A stretch of DNA of 64,000 nt from Symbiodinium kawagutii (GCA_009767595.1 VSDK01010660.1:29288-93287), one strand, 5' to 3'; positions 45,538 to 56,877 are shown, counted from the stretch's first letter. Notes: generated by a model not told the origin, from the sequence alone. Made by a program: numbers and translations.

Positions 45538-45801
45538 ATGGCCAAAGCTGCCAAGGTTCCAACCGATGCCCAAGCTGGGGCGACCAAAGCGTTTGCTCCG
45601 GGCTGGGAAGGTTTCAGAAGTGCCGAATTGGAACAGATTGGAGATCTGAAAATGATCGTTGAGCTGCCCCTGAGCAAGGATGCAGTCACTGGCCGTTTAT
45701 ATCATGTTAGGGATGGTCATCCGATTGGTCGACAGGAATTCCTATACACAATGGGCGACAAAACATATAAAACATGGCCCCGGAAGAAGCTGAAATCTTG
45801 A
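45538..45801 (+). CDS. Second open frame behind the EF-hand gene
   Basis: 87 codons from an ATG two bases after the EF-hand stop, in the next frame, with coding-like composition: FAPGWEGFRSAELEQIGDLK, then PLSKDAVTGRLYHVRDGHPI and a basic end KTWPRKKLKS. The 13-mer AAAGCTGCCAAGG occurs at 45513 and 45544. The 31-bp offset between copies is exactly what would put the two frames in register. It may therefore be the true C-terminus of the EF-hand protein, or a separate downstream frame. No family is recognised. Confidence 0.45.
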   Translation: MAKAAKVPTDAQAGATKAFAPGWEGFRSAELEQIGDLKMIVELPLSKDAVTGRLYHVRDGHPIGRQEFLYTMGDKTYKTWPRKKLKS

Positions 45802-46642
45802 ATGCAAAGACATTTGAAGTCTGTGCTGCTGCATTGAACGGTGCGGGTTTTGAGTCCCAAGATGTTGAATAGAAAAGAGACCATATTCAGACATGATTTT
45901 GAACATGCTGTGATCCTTAGCAGGCACAAGAAATAGACGGAAATCAACAGCCCCGCGTAACTTGTCGATAGCAGACTGTCCTGAAGAGTGCTGATGTGGG
46001 AATTCCAGTATCTTTGCATGACACTGTGACAGCTCACTCTTTGAAAGAGTTTGGCTCAAATATTTTGATTCCCTGAATTTAGTGCCCGCAGTGATGCCTA
46101 TGAACGCCAGCATAATTGCCATAGGCCTTGGAACCAATTGATCTGTGCCGATGCCCCCACTTTTTTTGGAGCAAGATCCTGCACCTCCCCCGAGTCATCA
46201 TGAGACCACTTTTCTGTGGTAGAAATTGTGAGCCTATCTGTAGGAATCGGATGCTCATGTCAAAGCTGATAAGGGGGTCATAACCAATTGTCCTGTTTAG
46301 ATTAATTTGTTGAGTGAATTTGTGTGGATGAACATCCCTTGTTTCAGATGGAGATGCACTATGATTTTATTTGCATTGACTGTTCGTTGAGTAGAGGCAT
46401 GCGTTTGATACATCTCAATCACGATGGGATAGCGGCTGACAATTAATTATGGCTAGTACTTACTGGTGAATCATGGTTAATCAGTGATGTTTATTCACCG
46501 GCCACACAGTGATGCTTCGCCAGTAGCTGTATAGGAATGTATAGGCATTGATGGACTCCTGTGTGTATCTCATGTGAACTCATACGCCAATGACCACAAT
46601 CATCCCCAAGGTTCGAACGCACATCGATTGAGTCTCCGTCCA
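45802..46642. other. Probably non-coding
   Basis: Minus-strand ORFs at 45717-46137 lack motifs. No repeat of note is seen. Confidence 0.35.
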
Positions 46643-46705
46643 ATGGAGCAAAACCGCGAGAAACCAACGGTCGGTGAAGCCGAAAAAGGGAGGATTTGGG
46701 TCGAG
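46643..46705 (+). CDS. Possible exon with canonical donor
   Basis: From ATG 46643 the frame reads NREKPTVGEAEKGRIWVE, up to a textbook donor GTCGAG|GTGAGT. It is charged and coding-like; no family is recognised. The frame is also open upstream to about 46612. It could be a first coding exon of the gene that continues toward 49 kb, or an isolated fragment. Confidence 0.35.
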
Positions 46706-46748
46706 GTGAGTCGCTGGGTGGAATGTGGCGCTTGGGTCGAATGAAGTT

Positions 46749-46843
46749 CAATGGGTCAATATTAACCAACCAATTATTGGGGATGGTGACCAGCAATAAT
46801 AGGGAAAACAATGGTTAATGATACGGGTGACCCACTGCCATAT
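46749..46843. mobile_element. Family B TIR element, reverse orientation
   Basis: The left end is AATGGGTCAATATTAACC and the right end is GGGTGACCCACTGCCATAT. Interior GGGAAAACAATGGTTAATGA is the reverse complement of the family B core. Confidence 0.65.
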
Positions 46844-47089
46844 TCTTTGTTTTATCTTGTGCAGTGAATACTTGAGCATACCATGCAAACCAGCATGTGG
46901 TTGTGGATCAATACTTGTTGCCTGTGTTTGATGATGGGGCTGTGGGTTAAAGCCATGTAATCCTGCTGAATCCTTCAGATGACGAAAACTAGAGTTTTTT
47001 TGAGGTGTTCATCCAACCATTCTTGGGATAATCTTGATCCATCTTCAGATATGGTTACCCAGAGCCGCATTCTGTATACGTATAAGTAG

Positions 47090-47187
47090 TTGGTGGTTTT
47101 AAACATTTTTTGTTTTCCCTAGTGGTTTTTAACAATTGGTCGGTTGACAAGCATATGTTTCATAGGGGTGGTGAGCACCACCAACCA
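47090..47187. mobile_element. Family C hairpin element
   Basis: The left end is TTGGTGGTTTTAAACATTTT and the right end is GTGGTGAGCACCACCAACCA. Interior TTGTTTTCCCTAGTGG and GGTCGGTTGACAAGC. It is about 98 bp. Confidence 0.7.
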
Positions 47188-47308
47188 GATAATGGCTGTG
47201 CCTGGAGCCACCAATGAGCAGTGGATGTTGGGATGTTCACTCATCAGCCTCAGGACATGGCTGAACTGATTCTCGCCGTGGCTGTTTGTTGCAATGATGG
47301 CTACCAGG

Positions 47309-47509
47309 NNNNNNNNNNNNNNNNNNNNNNNNNNNNNNNNNNNNNNNNNNNNNNNNNNNNNNNNNNNNNNNNNNNNNNNNNNNNNNNNNNNNNNNNNNNN
47401 NNNNNNNNNNNNNNNNNNNNNNNNNNNNNNNNNNNNNNNNNNNNNNNNNNNNNNNNNNNNNNNNNNNNNNNNNNNNNNNNNNNNNNNNNNNNNNNNNNNN
47501 NNNNNNNNN
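47309..47509. other. Assembly gap (201 N)
   Basis: An unbroken run of N. ORFs reported across it are meaningless. Confidence 1.
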
Positions 47510-47638
47510 TTCCCTACAATCATTGCTACAACCATTTACAAATAGTCAATAGTGGATTTTTTACTTCCAGGCTCGGGACTGCCAGAGTGTAAGTTGAAGA
47601 TCTGTGACTCATCGAATGTGATGTGAGATGGCAGTTCA

Positions 47639-47740
47639 TGGTTATCAAAAATTGGGAACCCCCAAACATGGCTGGTTTATTTCTATTTAAACAAGATTAC
47701 AAATGGATGATTTGGGGGGTCCCCACTTTAAGAAACCATC
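47639..47740. mobile_element. Family A TIR element
   Basis: The left end is TGGTTATCAAAAATTGGGAA and the right end is GGGGTCCCCACTTTAAGAAACC. Interior GGTTTATTTCTATTTAAAC. It is about 102 bp. Confidence 0.65.
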
Positions 47741-49249
47741 AAGTGATTGACTATTGACAAAATTTCTCTGAAACTCTGCTGGTAAACAAACATGGCCATC
47801 AAGCTTACTTATTTTTGGTTGATCAATTGGTTTCTGGTGTTTTTACCAGTTGGAAGAGGGGTCTAACCGTGGTACTGTTTGAACTCAGTAGGGTAGCATC
47901 AATATACAACATAAGGATCCACAAGGTTCATATATGATGGTATGGTTGTTTTCTGCCAGCACTATGGACTCAAAGCCCTCCAAAAAGCTTGGTACCACTC
48001 ATCGCAGCCTGGGCTGATCCGACCTGAAGGAAACATTCTAAGGAACCTCCTGGTGGCAAGCGAGAACATGCAAGAACCAAGCCAGGGAGTATCATGGTGG
48101 CTCCTTGTTTGATATACACAGTCAACATGGCCATTTCTCAAGCATCAACAATGATCCTCCAATAGTCAATCATCAAGCCTCAATACTGAATCAACATTAT
48201 TTACCGTTAAAAAAGATATCAATTATCAAGACTTTGTGGGAATTATTGGCCATATCCTGAGTATTCGCTATGAGCCAATATTAAGCACATGCACTATGAA
48301 TCTAATCTGTTTATCTTTTTGCGTGTTAGCACACACATATATAATTACTCCACAATCATTTGAATTAAGACTAAATTCACCGTGTATGAACCATAGATGA
48401 TCCATCTATTTAAACATAGATTGAACAGATAATCAACCATATATCTCGTGTATATATATATATATGTGTATTTATGTATTCAACATAATTTGGTCAGATT
48501 AGCCATTTTCTGACCATACATGAAACGATATAAAAGGTATAGATGGTTGTCGTGTAGTGATCAAAAATGACATATCTTAAAATGCCATAATCCCTATATT
48601 TTTGGAATCATAGCTTTGCCATAGTTCAACCATAGCAGCCCAAATATTTCACCGTGCATAAACCATAGTTGAACACCTAAATCATCCTGCATTAGCCATT
48701 TCTAGGAACAAATCATCCATTTGGGGTACCATATTTGAGAAACCACCATATTGTTTGCTGTATTGTAATTTCCCGTTTGTATTAACCATAGGGGTACCCC
48801 CAATCATCCAATATAGATGGCTCATAGCAATAAACCAACAACTGTTTGTGCGACAGCCATAGGGTTATATATGATATAAACCATGTAATCATAGTTTAGC
48901 CATAGTTCAACCATCCACCAACCATAGTTTAACACCTAGATCATCCTTTATTAGCCAATTCTAGTAACAAACCATTTGTTACAGTTGGTATATCTCCTAT
49001 TATTGCTCATTATCCACAGTAAAATCATCATATTTTTCTGCAAAGAACATTATCCCCTTGTTAATAGCCATCGTTAACCATTATTAGCCACTAAGATTTT
49101 TTGTTATTCAACCACAAAAAACTATTACTAAACCATAAATAAACTATTATCAACCACTTTGAACGATAAATAAACCATTATTAACCACTATAAACCATAA
49201 ATAAAGTACAAATAACCCGAAAAAACCATCAGACTTTAACCGTTTACAG

Positions 49250-49423
49250 TTGCTGCCCATCGCTGCTCCATGGCGGAGCGGCTCTGGACGTCGTTGGCCG
49301 AAAAAACGCGGCGTGCCCTGCACGAGACCTTCGGTCGAAGCGACCAAAACGTCCTGGAGTGCGTGGCATGGCGCACAGCCAACAGCATGCGGCTCTGGGC
49401 GCTGCTATGGCGCACGATTTTTG
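49250..49423 (+). CDS. Exon, unknown N-terminal region (PLD-type gene?)
   Basis: The acceptor is CCGTTTACAG|TT and the donor is TTTTTG|GTGGGT. The frame is open throughout and contains MAERLWTSLAEKTRRALHET, then FGRSDQNVLECVAWRTANSM and RLWALLWRTIF. The ATG at 49270 could be the start, or the exon may be internal because the frame is open to the acceptor. Composition is exon-like and flanking words switch from AACCATTATTAACC to GGTTATTAATGG. No domain is recognised. It is upstream of, and in line with, the PLD-type exons, but membership is inference. Confidence 0.6.
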
Positions 49424-49625
49424 GTGGGTCAAGCAGTTCACCAACCAATAACATGGGCAATAATTATGGTTATTAATGGTTAATACCAACCAATGTTATT
49501 AATCAACCACTATTGACCAATAATAATTAGTGGTTGATTAATGGTTATTACCAACAATTGGTTAACAATGGTTGATACTGAATAATGGTTACCTATTTAT
49601 AGTGGTTGATAAATGGGGGTTAATG

Positions 49626-49748
49626 ATATGGCTTTGGGTCAATACTAACCAACCAATAATAGGAGATAATCACCAACAATTTCATGGGAAAGACCAATGG
49701 TTGATGATAGGGGAGCCAGGGGTACAGGGTTTGGACCCACAGCCATAT
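49626..49748. mobile_element. Family B TIR element, reverse orientation
   Basis: 123 bp with inverted ends ATATGGCTTTGGGTCAATA and GTTTGGACCCACAGCCATAT. The interior is the reverse complement of the 36233 copy (AGGGGAGCCAGGGGTACAGG). Confidence 0.78.
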
Positions 49749-50274
49749 GGTTTTAATGGTGGAGAATAATCTTTGATAATGAAGGTCAACCATATAATTG
49801 TCAAGTTCACCAACAGTAATGGTGATAATAGAGGATAATCTATTTATTGATGGTTAACACCTATTGATAATATCATGGGGGATCAGTTCACAAACAATGA
49901 TGGTTGATAATAGAGGATCAACACCTACAATAATAGTTGAAAGAACAACATTTTGTTTGAGAAACAACTCATATCTGTAGATATCGGAGTCATTTCTATT
50001 GCTTTGTATTGCTTAATAGTTCTTGATATAATGAAAAAACATCACCTTCACTAATGGTAAGTCATGGTAGGTTGTTGCGAATCGCAACGATCACGCAGAA
50101 ATCATGCCATGGCCAGTCGTGCTTTATCATGATTATTCATAGATTGAACAGGGAAAACAAGCAGAAAAGATCATGGTAGATGAATTATGGCAATGATAAT
50201 CATCCGCAGCTATCCCAAAGCTTGCCAGAATGATCACATCTTGGCAAGCACCCAATATCTTAGCAACAACCAGC

Positions 50275-50393
50275 AGTTACTGTTGCCCTCATTTCAAGTT
50301 CGTGGATCCCAAGATTTGATGCCTTCCGCAAACTTGGAGCTGTACCCCGAAACCAGTTCAGACAGTATGATGTTTGCCAGGTGCAGCAACAGT
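50275..50393 (+). CDS. Possible exon with GTAAGT donor
   Basis: The frame is open from an AG near 50274 and reads VALISSSWIPRFDAFRKLGA, then VPRNQFRQYDVCQ, to a donor GTAAGT at 50394. It is coding-like in composition. No family is recognised. It could belong to the gene with exons at 49250 and 56288. A different + frame over the same stretch is also open for 81 codons. Confidence 0.3.
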
Positions 50394-50524
50394 GTAAGTT
50401 TTTACATGATTCAGCAGATCCATACTATTTAAGGGCTTACGCCTGACAGCCGGGCGCCGGCCATGTCGGGGCCATGGTAATTGGCTGTCGGCCGACCGTG
50501 TCAGTGGTTCATGGCGCAGCCTCT

Positions 50525-51012
50525 TAATCAAACCCCTTTCCCTGACTCAAACCCTAGTCCCTTAGTCAAACCCCAGTCCCTTGAGCAAACCCCAGTCCCT
50601 TAAGCAAAACCCAGTCCCTTAAGCAAACCCCAGTCCCTTAATCAAACCCCAGTCTCTTGAGCAAACCCCAGTCCCTTAAGCAAACCCCAGTCCCTTAAGC
50701 AAAACCCAGTCCCTTAAGCAAACCCCAGTCCCTTGAGCAAACCCCAGTCCCTTAAGCAAACCCCAGTCCCTTAATCAAACCCCTTTCCCTGACTCAAACC
50801 CCAGTCCCTTGAGCAAACCCCAGTCCCTTAGTCAAACCCCAGTCCCTTGAGCAAACCCCTGTCCCTTAAGCAAAACCCAGTCCCTTAAGCAAAACCCAGT
50901 CCTTTAAGCAAACCCCAGTCCCTGAAGCAAACCCCAGTCCCTGAAGCAATGCCCAGTCCTTGAAGCAAAGCCCGTTCCCTTAAGCAAACCCGAGGCCCTG
51001 ATTCAAACCCCA
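50525..51012. repeat. 19-bp minisatellite, AAACCCCAGTCCCTTAAGC
   Basis: About 25 tandem copies with variants (TTGAGC, TTAATC, CTGAAGC). Higher-order similarity is visible: the variants recur in blocks. Confidence 0.95.
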
Positions 51013-51016
51013 GTTT

Positions 51017-51217
51017 TCGTTGTGGTTGTTGTTGTGGTTGTTGTGGTTGTTGTGGTTGTTGTGGTTGTTGTGGTTGTTGTGGTTGTTGTGGTTGTTGTGG
51101 TTGTTGTGGTTGTTGTGGTTGTTGTGGTTGTTGTGGTTGTTGTGGTTGTTGTGGTTGTTGTGGTTGTTGTGGTTGTTGTGGTTGTTGTGGTTGTTGTGGT
51201 TGTTGTGGTTGTTGTGG

Positions 51218-51255
<38 letters not shown>

Positions 51256-51256
51256 G
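51017..51256. repeat. (GTTGTTGTG)n / (TTG)n array
   Basis: About 20 units of the 9-mer GTTGTTGTG followed by pure TTG. All six frames are open over it, which explains the long Gln, Asn, Thr, Val and Leu ORFs. Confidence 0.95.
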
Positions 51257-51760
51257 CGCGGTTTTGCCCTTGAAAGCGGCCAAAAATCATGGTTTTTGCA
51301 TGGTTTTTCGCGCGTTGCAGCGACAAAACCATGTAAATACCACGTTTTTTCGCTTGCGACGTGCCAAAAACCGTGGTTTTTCCATGGTTGTTCGCGCGTT
51401 GCAGCAAAAACCATGGTATTTGCGAGGTTTTTGCGTGGGAACGTCCAAAAACATCGGTATTTGCGAGGTTTTTGACACATAGCGAAACATGCGCTGAGAA
51501 GTGCCACGTGCCAAAAACCACGTGTTTTACCACGTTTTCCGTCACCGTGGCGACAAAAAATCGATCAAAAAACGCCTTTTTTGGACCCAAGTTGGGGCCC
51601 ATGTTGCATCCATGTTGACCCTCTTAAAGCATCTTGCGGCGTCTTGGAACGATGTTGGCTTATGTTGACTTTATGTTGTCGATTTTTCCGATTTTTTCCC
51701 GTCCCCAGAGCCCAAAACGTGGAAAAACTCATAGTTTTTTAACGTGGCCAAGTTCGCCGC
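51257..51760. repeat. AAAACCATGG palindrome-rich section
   Basis: Repeated modules of TGGTTTTTCCATGG and TTCGCGCGTTGCAGC, with CACGTGCCAAAAACCACG. CGCG is frequent here, unlike the rest of the window. Confidence 0.6.
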
Positions 51761-51959
51761 TAGGGCCGCCGACAGCCACGAAACCCTGTAAAAACCAATG
51801 TTTTTGAAGCCCATGTGCAAAAAACACCGTAAATTACGGTGGCGTAGGTCGACACGGGGTCGACACGGGGTGGGTCGGCGGCAGGGGTGGCCAACCCATA
51901 CCTTCGGTAGGTGACCGAAGGGCCTCCGGCTGAAGCACGGGCACCGGGCCGGCGCCCGG

Positions 51960-53699
51960 ATCTACGGATTTGCGTATCATGTATTTAGATTATGTATTTA
52001 ATGTTGCGTCTCAAAGCCATGATATTGGATGTTATTCCCCACCTGCCAGGTGAGGATTGTTAGATTTTATCAGAGTTGTCTCCTCCTTCCTCCTTGCCTT
52101 CTCCGAGCTTCAGATGCCAGTGAACCTTGCCGGATCCGAACTGCGAGTGTCAGATGCCAGGCTGTGCCGGACCCAAACAGCGGGTGCTCGATCCCAGTGG
52201 GCTGTGCCGGGCCCGAACCGCCAGATAGAGTGCCAGAGAAAATGACAGGTAGATTGCCAGAGAAAGTGCCAGTGACATTGTCAGATAAAATGCCAGGTAA
52301 AAATCCGGCAAAAATGTCAGAAAGACTGCCAGATAAAATGCCAAATAGAATTCCAGATAGAACGCCAGCAACAAGGAATAATGCCATACAGACAGTCAGC
52401 TTATATGTCAGGTGCAATGCCACTGTGGGGATCATTCGAAGTCGATTAATTTCCTTGCCAATCATCAACCATGCACTGTTTACTATCAATATGCTGATGT
52501 TATTGTTACTGTAACCCTGTCCGGATGATCAACTATTCTTCATGATCATTTGCCACGCCTGGTTAGAAGTGGTCCATCCTTCATTATCCACCATTAATCT
52601 GCTCAATCACAGTAAGCATTGTCAAGCATATCGCCCATCATCCAGTCGTCGTCGTGATCTATGGTGAAGCCCATGATATGCCAGCAAAATCATCTTTGCT
52701 AGTTTTCAGTTCTCACTACATTGACTTTTGAGTGTTTGACAGTTAAACACTACCTAGTCACTAATTAATCATAAATGTGATTTAGTGTTTTTTTCATGGT
52801 GAACTGTATGGTCATTGAATGTTTAAGCAACTATACTAGTTACATAGCTTGTGTGGAACCATCATCCTTTCCAGAAATGAACTACTATCCATCATGTTCA
52901 ACCACGCTTAATCGTTACCATCCTTGCGTGACCATCATCAACCCGGTAGTATTATCTAGCCAATTTTGATGGCAATTATTTGCGTGCCACTATGGCGCAT
53001 CTTGATTAAACAATGGTCATTAACTACCCTGAACTCCCACTACGAACCACTAATTCACCATTTGCCATTGGTGTCACCAGTATCAAACAATACCTTGATT
53101 CACCGACCATGAACCATCAATTGTAATGGTAAACCATCCACCAGCCATAGATTCCCCATCACCCATCAATTTTTTCATCACCAACCAGTCATCAACCATT
53201 CATTTTTGTACTTAGCCATCATCAACTAATCATCAATGAGTGGATCGTTCAACATTCATGAACCATCATCAGCCATCGTTGATTATTTTTACAACAAATG
53301 ATCAACCATCATTAGCCATGGAATCTTACATATTGGCCAAACTATCCTTTGCATCAAAGACCGACTTGCTTAGCTCATCATCATAGACATCAAAATAGAA
53401 TTTCAGGTCAAAATGATAGCCATCAAAATGGCCATCATAGTTACTGGCTAAACTGTCAAGACATGAAGTCATCAGCCATTAATTCACCATGAGCAATGGA
53501 TGAACCTTCATAACGCTACAAAACCATGGATTCACCATCTATTAGCCTATCATTAGCCAGGCATCAACCATAAATGCACCATCAATGCACCATGGTAACC
53601 ATCAGAAATGATTATTGTTACTCATCAACTACCCATCACTGCCCCACATGTAGCCAGCAATTCTTTTAGAGAGCTGGGGACTGTGGGAGTGCGTTTTTT
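51960..53699. other. Non-coding; degenerate GCCAGATAAAATGCC repeat
   Basis: A 15-mer-like repeat (AGAAAATGCCAGATA) lies at 52205-52385 and yields a spurious 161-codon ORF. AACCATCATCAACC-type words fill 52855-53640. No gene is seen. Confidence 0.45.
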
Positions 53700-55270
53700 T
53701 CATGTTTTAGATGGATAATTTTAATGTTAAGAAAGATTTTGACTTTATAAGAGATGTTTAAAAAATTATCTAACAAAAGTAATTGCGTTTTTTCATGTAC
53801 TGAGGTATTCAAGTATATTAACTATGTAACTTGATGATATTGCCTATGAGAAAAAAATATGTTCCCCTAGTTATGAGGATATATATGTACATAATTGTAC
53901 ACAATAAAGGCAGGTACTGCAGGGACAACTATTGTGCAAGTTTCTATACATTTTCTTTATTAATGTTTTCATTCAATCGACCCTAATGAAATAAACTGCT
54001 ATATCGCTATGCACCTGTCCAAAAGAGATTTCTATAGATGTCATTGTTTTCCATGATAATATTGTATAGCAGGGACACAACTATAATATACTATTTACTA
54101 TGATTAAGAAATGCTTTGTTTCTCAAACATATGAAGCTCCTGCTGAAATACATTGGCTTCACAACTTGTATTCAAGTAGTATTGTGATTGTGCACTATTT
54201 TTCATATTGAGCAATGTGCATAGTTAAGTAAATCTTGCATGCGATGCAGACTGCATGGTATGGGTTACAGTCAATAATGTTGTTTCCCTTGAAATTGGTA
54301 TTCTTTTTATGTTTTCACTGCTAAACGTTTTTATAATCCTAAATCTTGGTAGAAAAATGCTTTCTATATGGAGATCTCTGGCAAAGTAAATACTCGTAGC
54401 ATGCTGATATGGCATCATACTTGTCGAGGAAATATTGTTTTTTTTGGGGGGGAAGTCTTGGCAGAGGCAGATTGTCTTTTCTATGTGGGTACCTTTGGCA
54501 AAGGAAATAACATTCTGATTTGGTATACTCAAACTTGTTTTATAGTGATCGAATGCCACAATAAAGTGTATCTAAGTCTGCCCCATTTTTAATAACATAG
54601 TCAATTAATTGTGCCTTACTTACATCTAACCTATTTCACTATACTCTGTTTGACTATGGCCTATTTTGGCTATCTAATAATATTCCCCTACTAATATTTA
54701 ATCATATAATATTTTGCCCTATTTAATTTTATAATGTCCACATATAGCTTATTTAAATATGTTGAAATTGAAATTACAGTATTTAATCAAAATTGATTTA
54801 ATTTTAGCTTATTAAGGCTCTTCGAATCATACCATTTGATGGTACATTTAATTCTACAATATCTAAATTCATTTATTTTCATAATGTTGGAATAAAGATG
54901 ATTTAAACATGCTTATATGAAATAAAGTTATGTCGTTCAGCCCGATTTAATTCTGGCTTGTTGAAACCTTTTAAATTATATCCTACTACTATATTTTGTT
55001 TTTACACCATTGTGGCATAATAAATTTTAAACTTTGGAAACTTGTTAAATTATACCTAATCTAAATACCAATTACCGATTTAAACCCTGGTCTATGAATT
55101 ACTAAAGTCTATGTAATCATATCCCATTATAGCCTATTTAAATTTGTTTAACTATGTAATACTTCAAAAAGCTTTATGTACTTATACCTTACTATGGCCG
55201 GTATATTTTTTCTCTGGTTAGATTTAAATTATTGAAATATGCCTTACTTTCATGAAGTCCATTTAATTTT
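53700..55270. other. AT-rich segment without the usual intron words
   Basis: About 1.5 kb of markedly AT-richer sequence lacking TTAACCATCA and TGGTTAA words. From 54600 it consists of loosely repeated TATTTAA, GCCTATTT and ACTATG words. ORFs at 54224-54592 on both strands have no motif. Origin is unclear. Confidence 0.5.
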
Positions 55271-55299
55271 GATCCTGGAAATTAAAAAGCAAAAAATCA

Positions 55300-55660
55300 G
55301 GAAACAAAATAATTGTCAAAACCCAAGTCAAGCAAAAAAACAAAAACCAAAAAACTAAAAAACCAAAAAAACAAAAAAAACAAAAAACCAAAAAAAACAA
55401 AAAAAACAAAATGTCAGAACCCAAGCAAACCAAAAAACCAAAACCCAAAAAACCCAAAAAACAAAACGTCAGAACCCAATCTCTGGTCCTCTCCCTCTCC
55501 TTGGGGTCTGTTTTTTTTGTTTTTTTTTGGTTTTTTGTTTTTTTGTTTTTTTGGTTTTTTGGTTTGCTTGGGTTCTGACATTTTGTTTTTTTGTTTTTTT
55601 TGGTTTTTTGGTTTTTTGGTGTTTTGGTTTTTTGGTTTTTTGGTTTGTTCTATTTGTTAA
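55300..55660. repeat. Large A-rich/T-rich inverted repeat
   Basis: The left arm (about 55315-55480) is CCAAAAAACAAAAA-type and contains GTCAGAACCCAAGC. The right arm (about 55510-55650) is GGTTTTTTGTTTTTT-type and contains GCTTGGGTTCTGAC. A roughly 30-bp unique loop (TGGTCCTCTCCCTCTCC) separates the arms. The transcribed strand would form a long hairpin. Lys- and Phe-rich ORFs are artefacts. Confidence 0.85.
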
Positions 55661-56287
55661 GTATGGTTTTGGTTATGTGTGTTAAAATATCTTGCATTTT
55701 GTGCTCTTTGAAATTCTTGGATTGTGTTTTTATTACATTTTGTGCACTCCCACGGTCCCCTGTTCTGTTCTTTTAACCCTCTTAACCATAGGCTCAACCA
55801 TATAGTCAACCATAAATTAGCAATCATTGGCAAATGGTTCGCCACCAACCAACTATCAGACAACAGTTAAACCTATAAATTCACCACAGCTTTAACCAGT
55901 TCACCCGCTTTGCCCTATCCCATATGGTGAACCTGCAAGTTCACCGCATGAACCATCAGTGACCGGTATTACCTAACAATATAGATTAGTCAGTGAACTC
56001 TATTGACCATAAGCCTATAAAAATATCTTAACTATATTCTGTTCCTATCAAAGTAATGTAAACCATAATACATACTTAACTCTATTGCTATAAAGTGAAG
56101 TTAAGCGTCTATTACCATATCACTTCACCAGTAGGACCTGCCCCAAATCCTATTAAACTCAGTAAAGTCACGAGTTTGAACTCCATCACAGCTGCCTAGC
56201 CCCGACGGTGACCTGACCCTGTGACCCTCCCATCCTCCCCCGGTGACCCCTGCGCCACCGTGTGGCGGCCACGGTCCATGGCCCGAG
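55661..56287. other. Intron 3' region
   Basis: CTTAACCATAGGCTCAACC, AACCATAAATTAG and TTAACCAGTTCACC words lead up to the exon at 56288. No gene is seen. Confidence 0.45.
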
Positions 56288-56390
56288 GTCTCGGAGACCT
56301 TCCGCGCCGAGCACTTCCCGGAGCTCTCGGAGCTGGAGCTGCAGCGGCGCAGGCAGAGCTGGTCCCAGCTGCTGCGACGCTTCCAGTGCC
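56288..56390 (+). CDS. Exon, helical region (PLD-type gene?)
   Basis: The acceptor is GCCCGAG|GTC and the donor is CAGTGCC|GTGGCG, phase 0 to phase 1. It reads VSETFRAEHFPELSELELQR, then RRQSWSQLLRRFQC. It is strongly coding-like, charged and helical. No domain is recognised. GAGATGGTTGAGATGG words follow at once. Position suggests it belongs to the gene whose PLD-superfamily exons follow. Confidence 0.65.
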
Positions 56391-56829
56391 GTGGCGGAAG
56401 ATGCCACGGGCGGAGCCAGGAGTTGGTTGGATGACCAGCTGAGATGGTTGAGATGGTTTGGAAGAAACATCCAGCCGGCTGAGATGGTTATGGTTGAGAT
56501 GGCTGAGGTGGTTACGATGGTTGGGATGGTTGTTTTTTTCCATGGAAACTTGGGGAGTTTTGAGTTGAAGATGGTTTGGAAGATGGTGTTTGGATGGTTG
56601 GAAAAAGTGAGAACCAGCTACTAAGCATCACCAGGAACTATCACCACCAAGCGCTTCTCCTGGCAAGCTGTGATGGAATGTGTTTGATTGGCTGCTGGGT
56701 GACGCACAAAACTGGGTTGGACCGTTAAGATGTGTTCCACATGGCTCGATTGAAGTATGTTTGTTTTTTTTTTTTTTTTTCGGAAAATCCATGACCAAGC
56801 CATCGTTCGAATGATGACTGCACTGGTCA

Positions 56830-56877
<48 letters not shown>

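Larger units (their letters stand above)
46844..49249. other. Non-coding with sequence gap
   Basis: Holds a family C copy, the 201-base N gap and a family A copy. AACCATAGTT and TTAACCACTATAAACC-type words fill 48350-49230 up to the next exon. A TA dinucleotide run lies at 48450-48468. No gene is seen. Confidence 0.45.
50450..51959. other. 1.5-kb satellite block bracketed by 13-bp inverted repeat
   Basis: CCGGGCGCCGGCC at 50450-50462 and its exact reverse complement at 51947-51959 enclose four sections: a 19-bp minisatellite, a GTTGTTGTG array, a section of AAAACCATGG palindromes, and a GC-rich tail with TCGACACGGGG repeats and a CTTCGGT/ACCGAAG hairpin. Base composition differs sharply from the flanks. 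It may be a non-autonomous mobile unit or a locally grown satellite. Confidence 0.5.

Noticed and set aside
47119..47592. ORFs of 83-138 codons across the N run
   Set aside because: They consist mostly of unknown bases.
50885..51602. ORFs of 130-199 codons rich in Gln/Pro, Asn/His, Thr, Val or Leu
   Set aside because: Produced by the GTTGTTGTG array, which has no stop in any frame.
52029..52514. 161-codon ORF with repeated LPEK/MPGK words
   Set aside because: Derived from a degenerate 15-mer GCCAGATAAAATGCC repeat; the minus strand is open as well.
54224..54592. Two opposite-strand ORFs in the AT-rich island
   Set aside because: No conserved motif, and both strands are open equally; probably chance.
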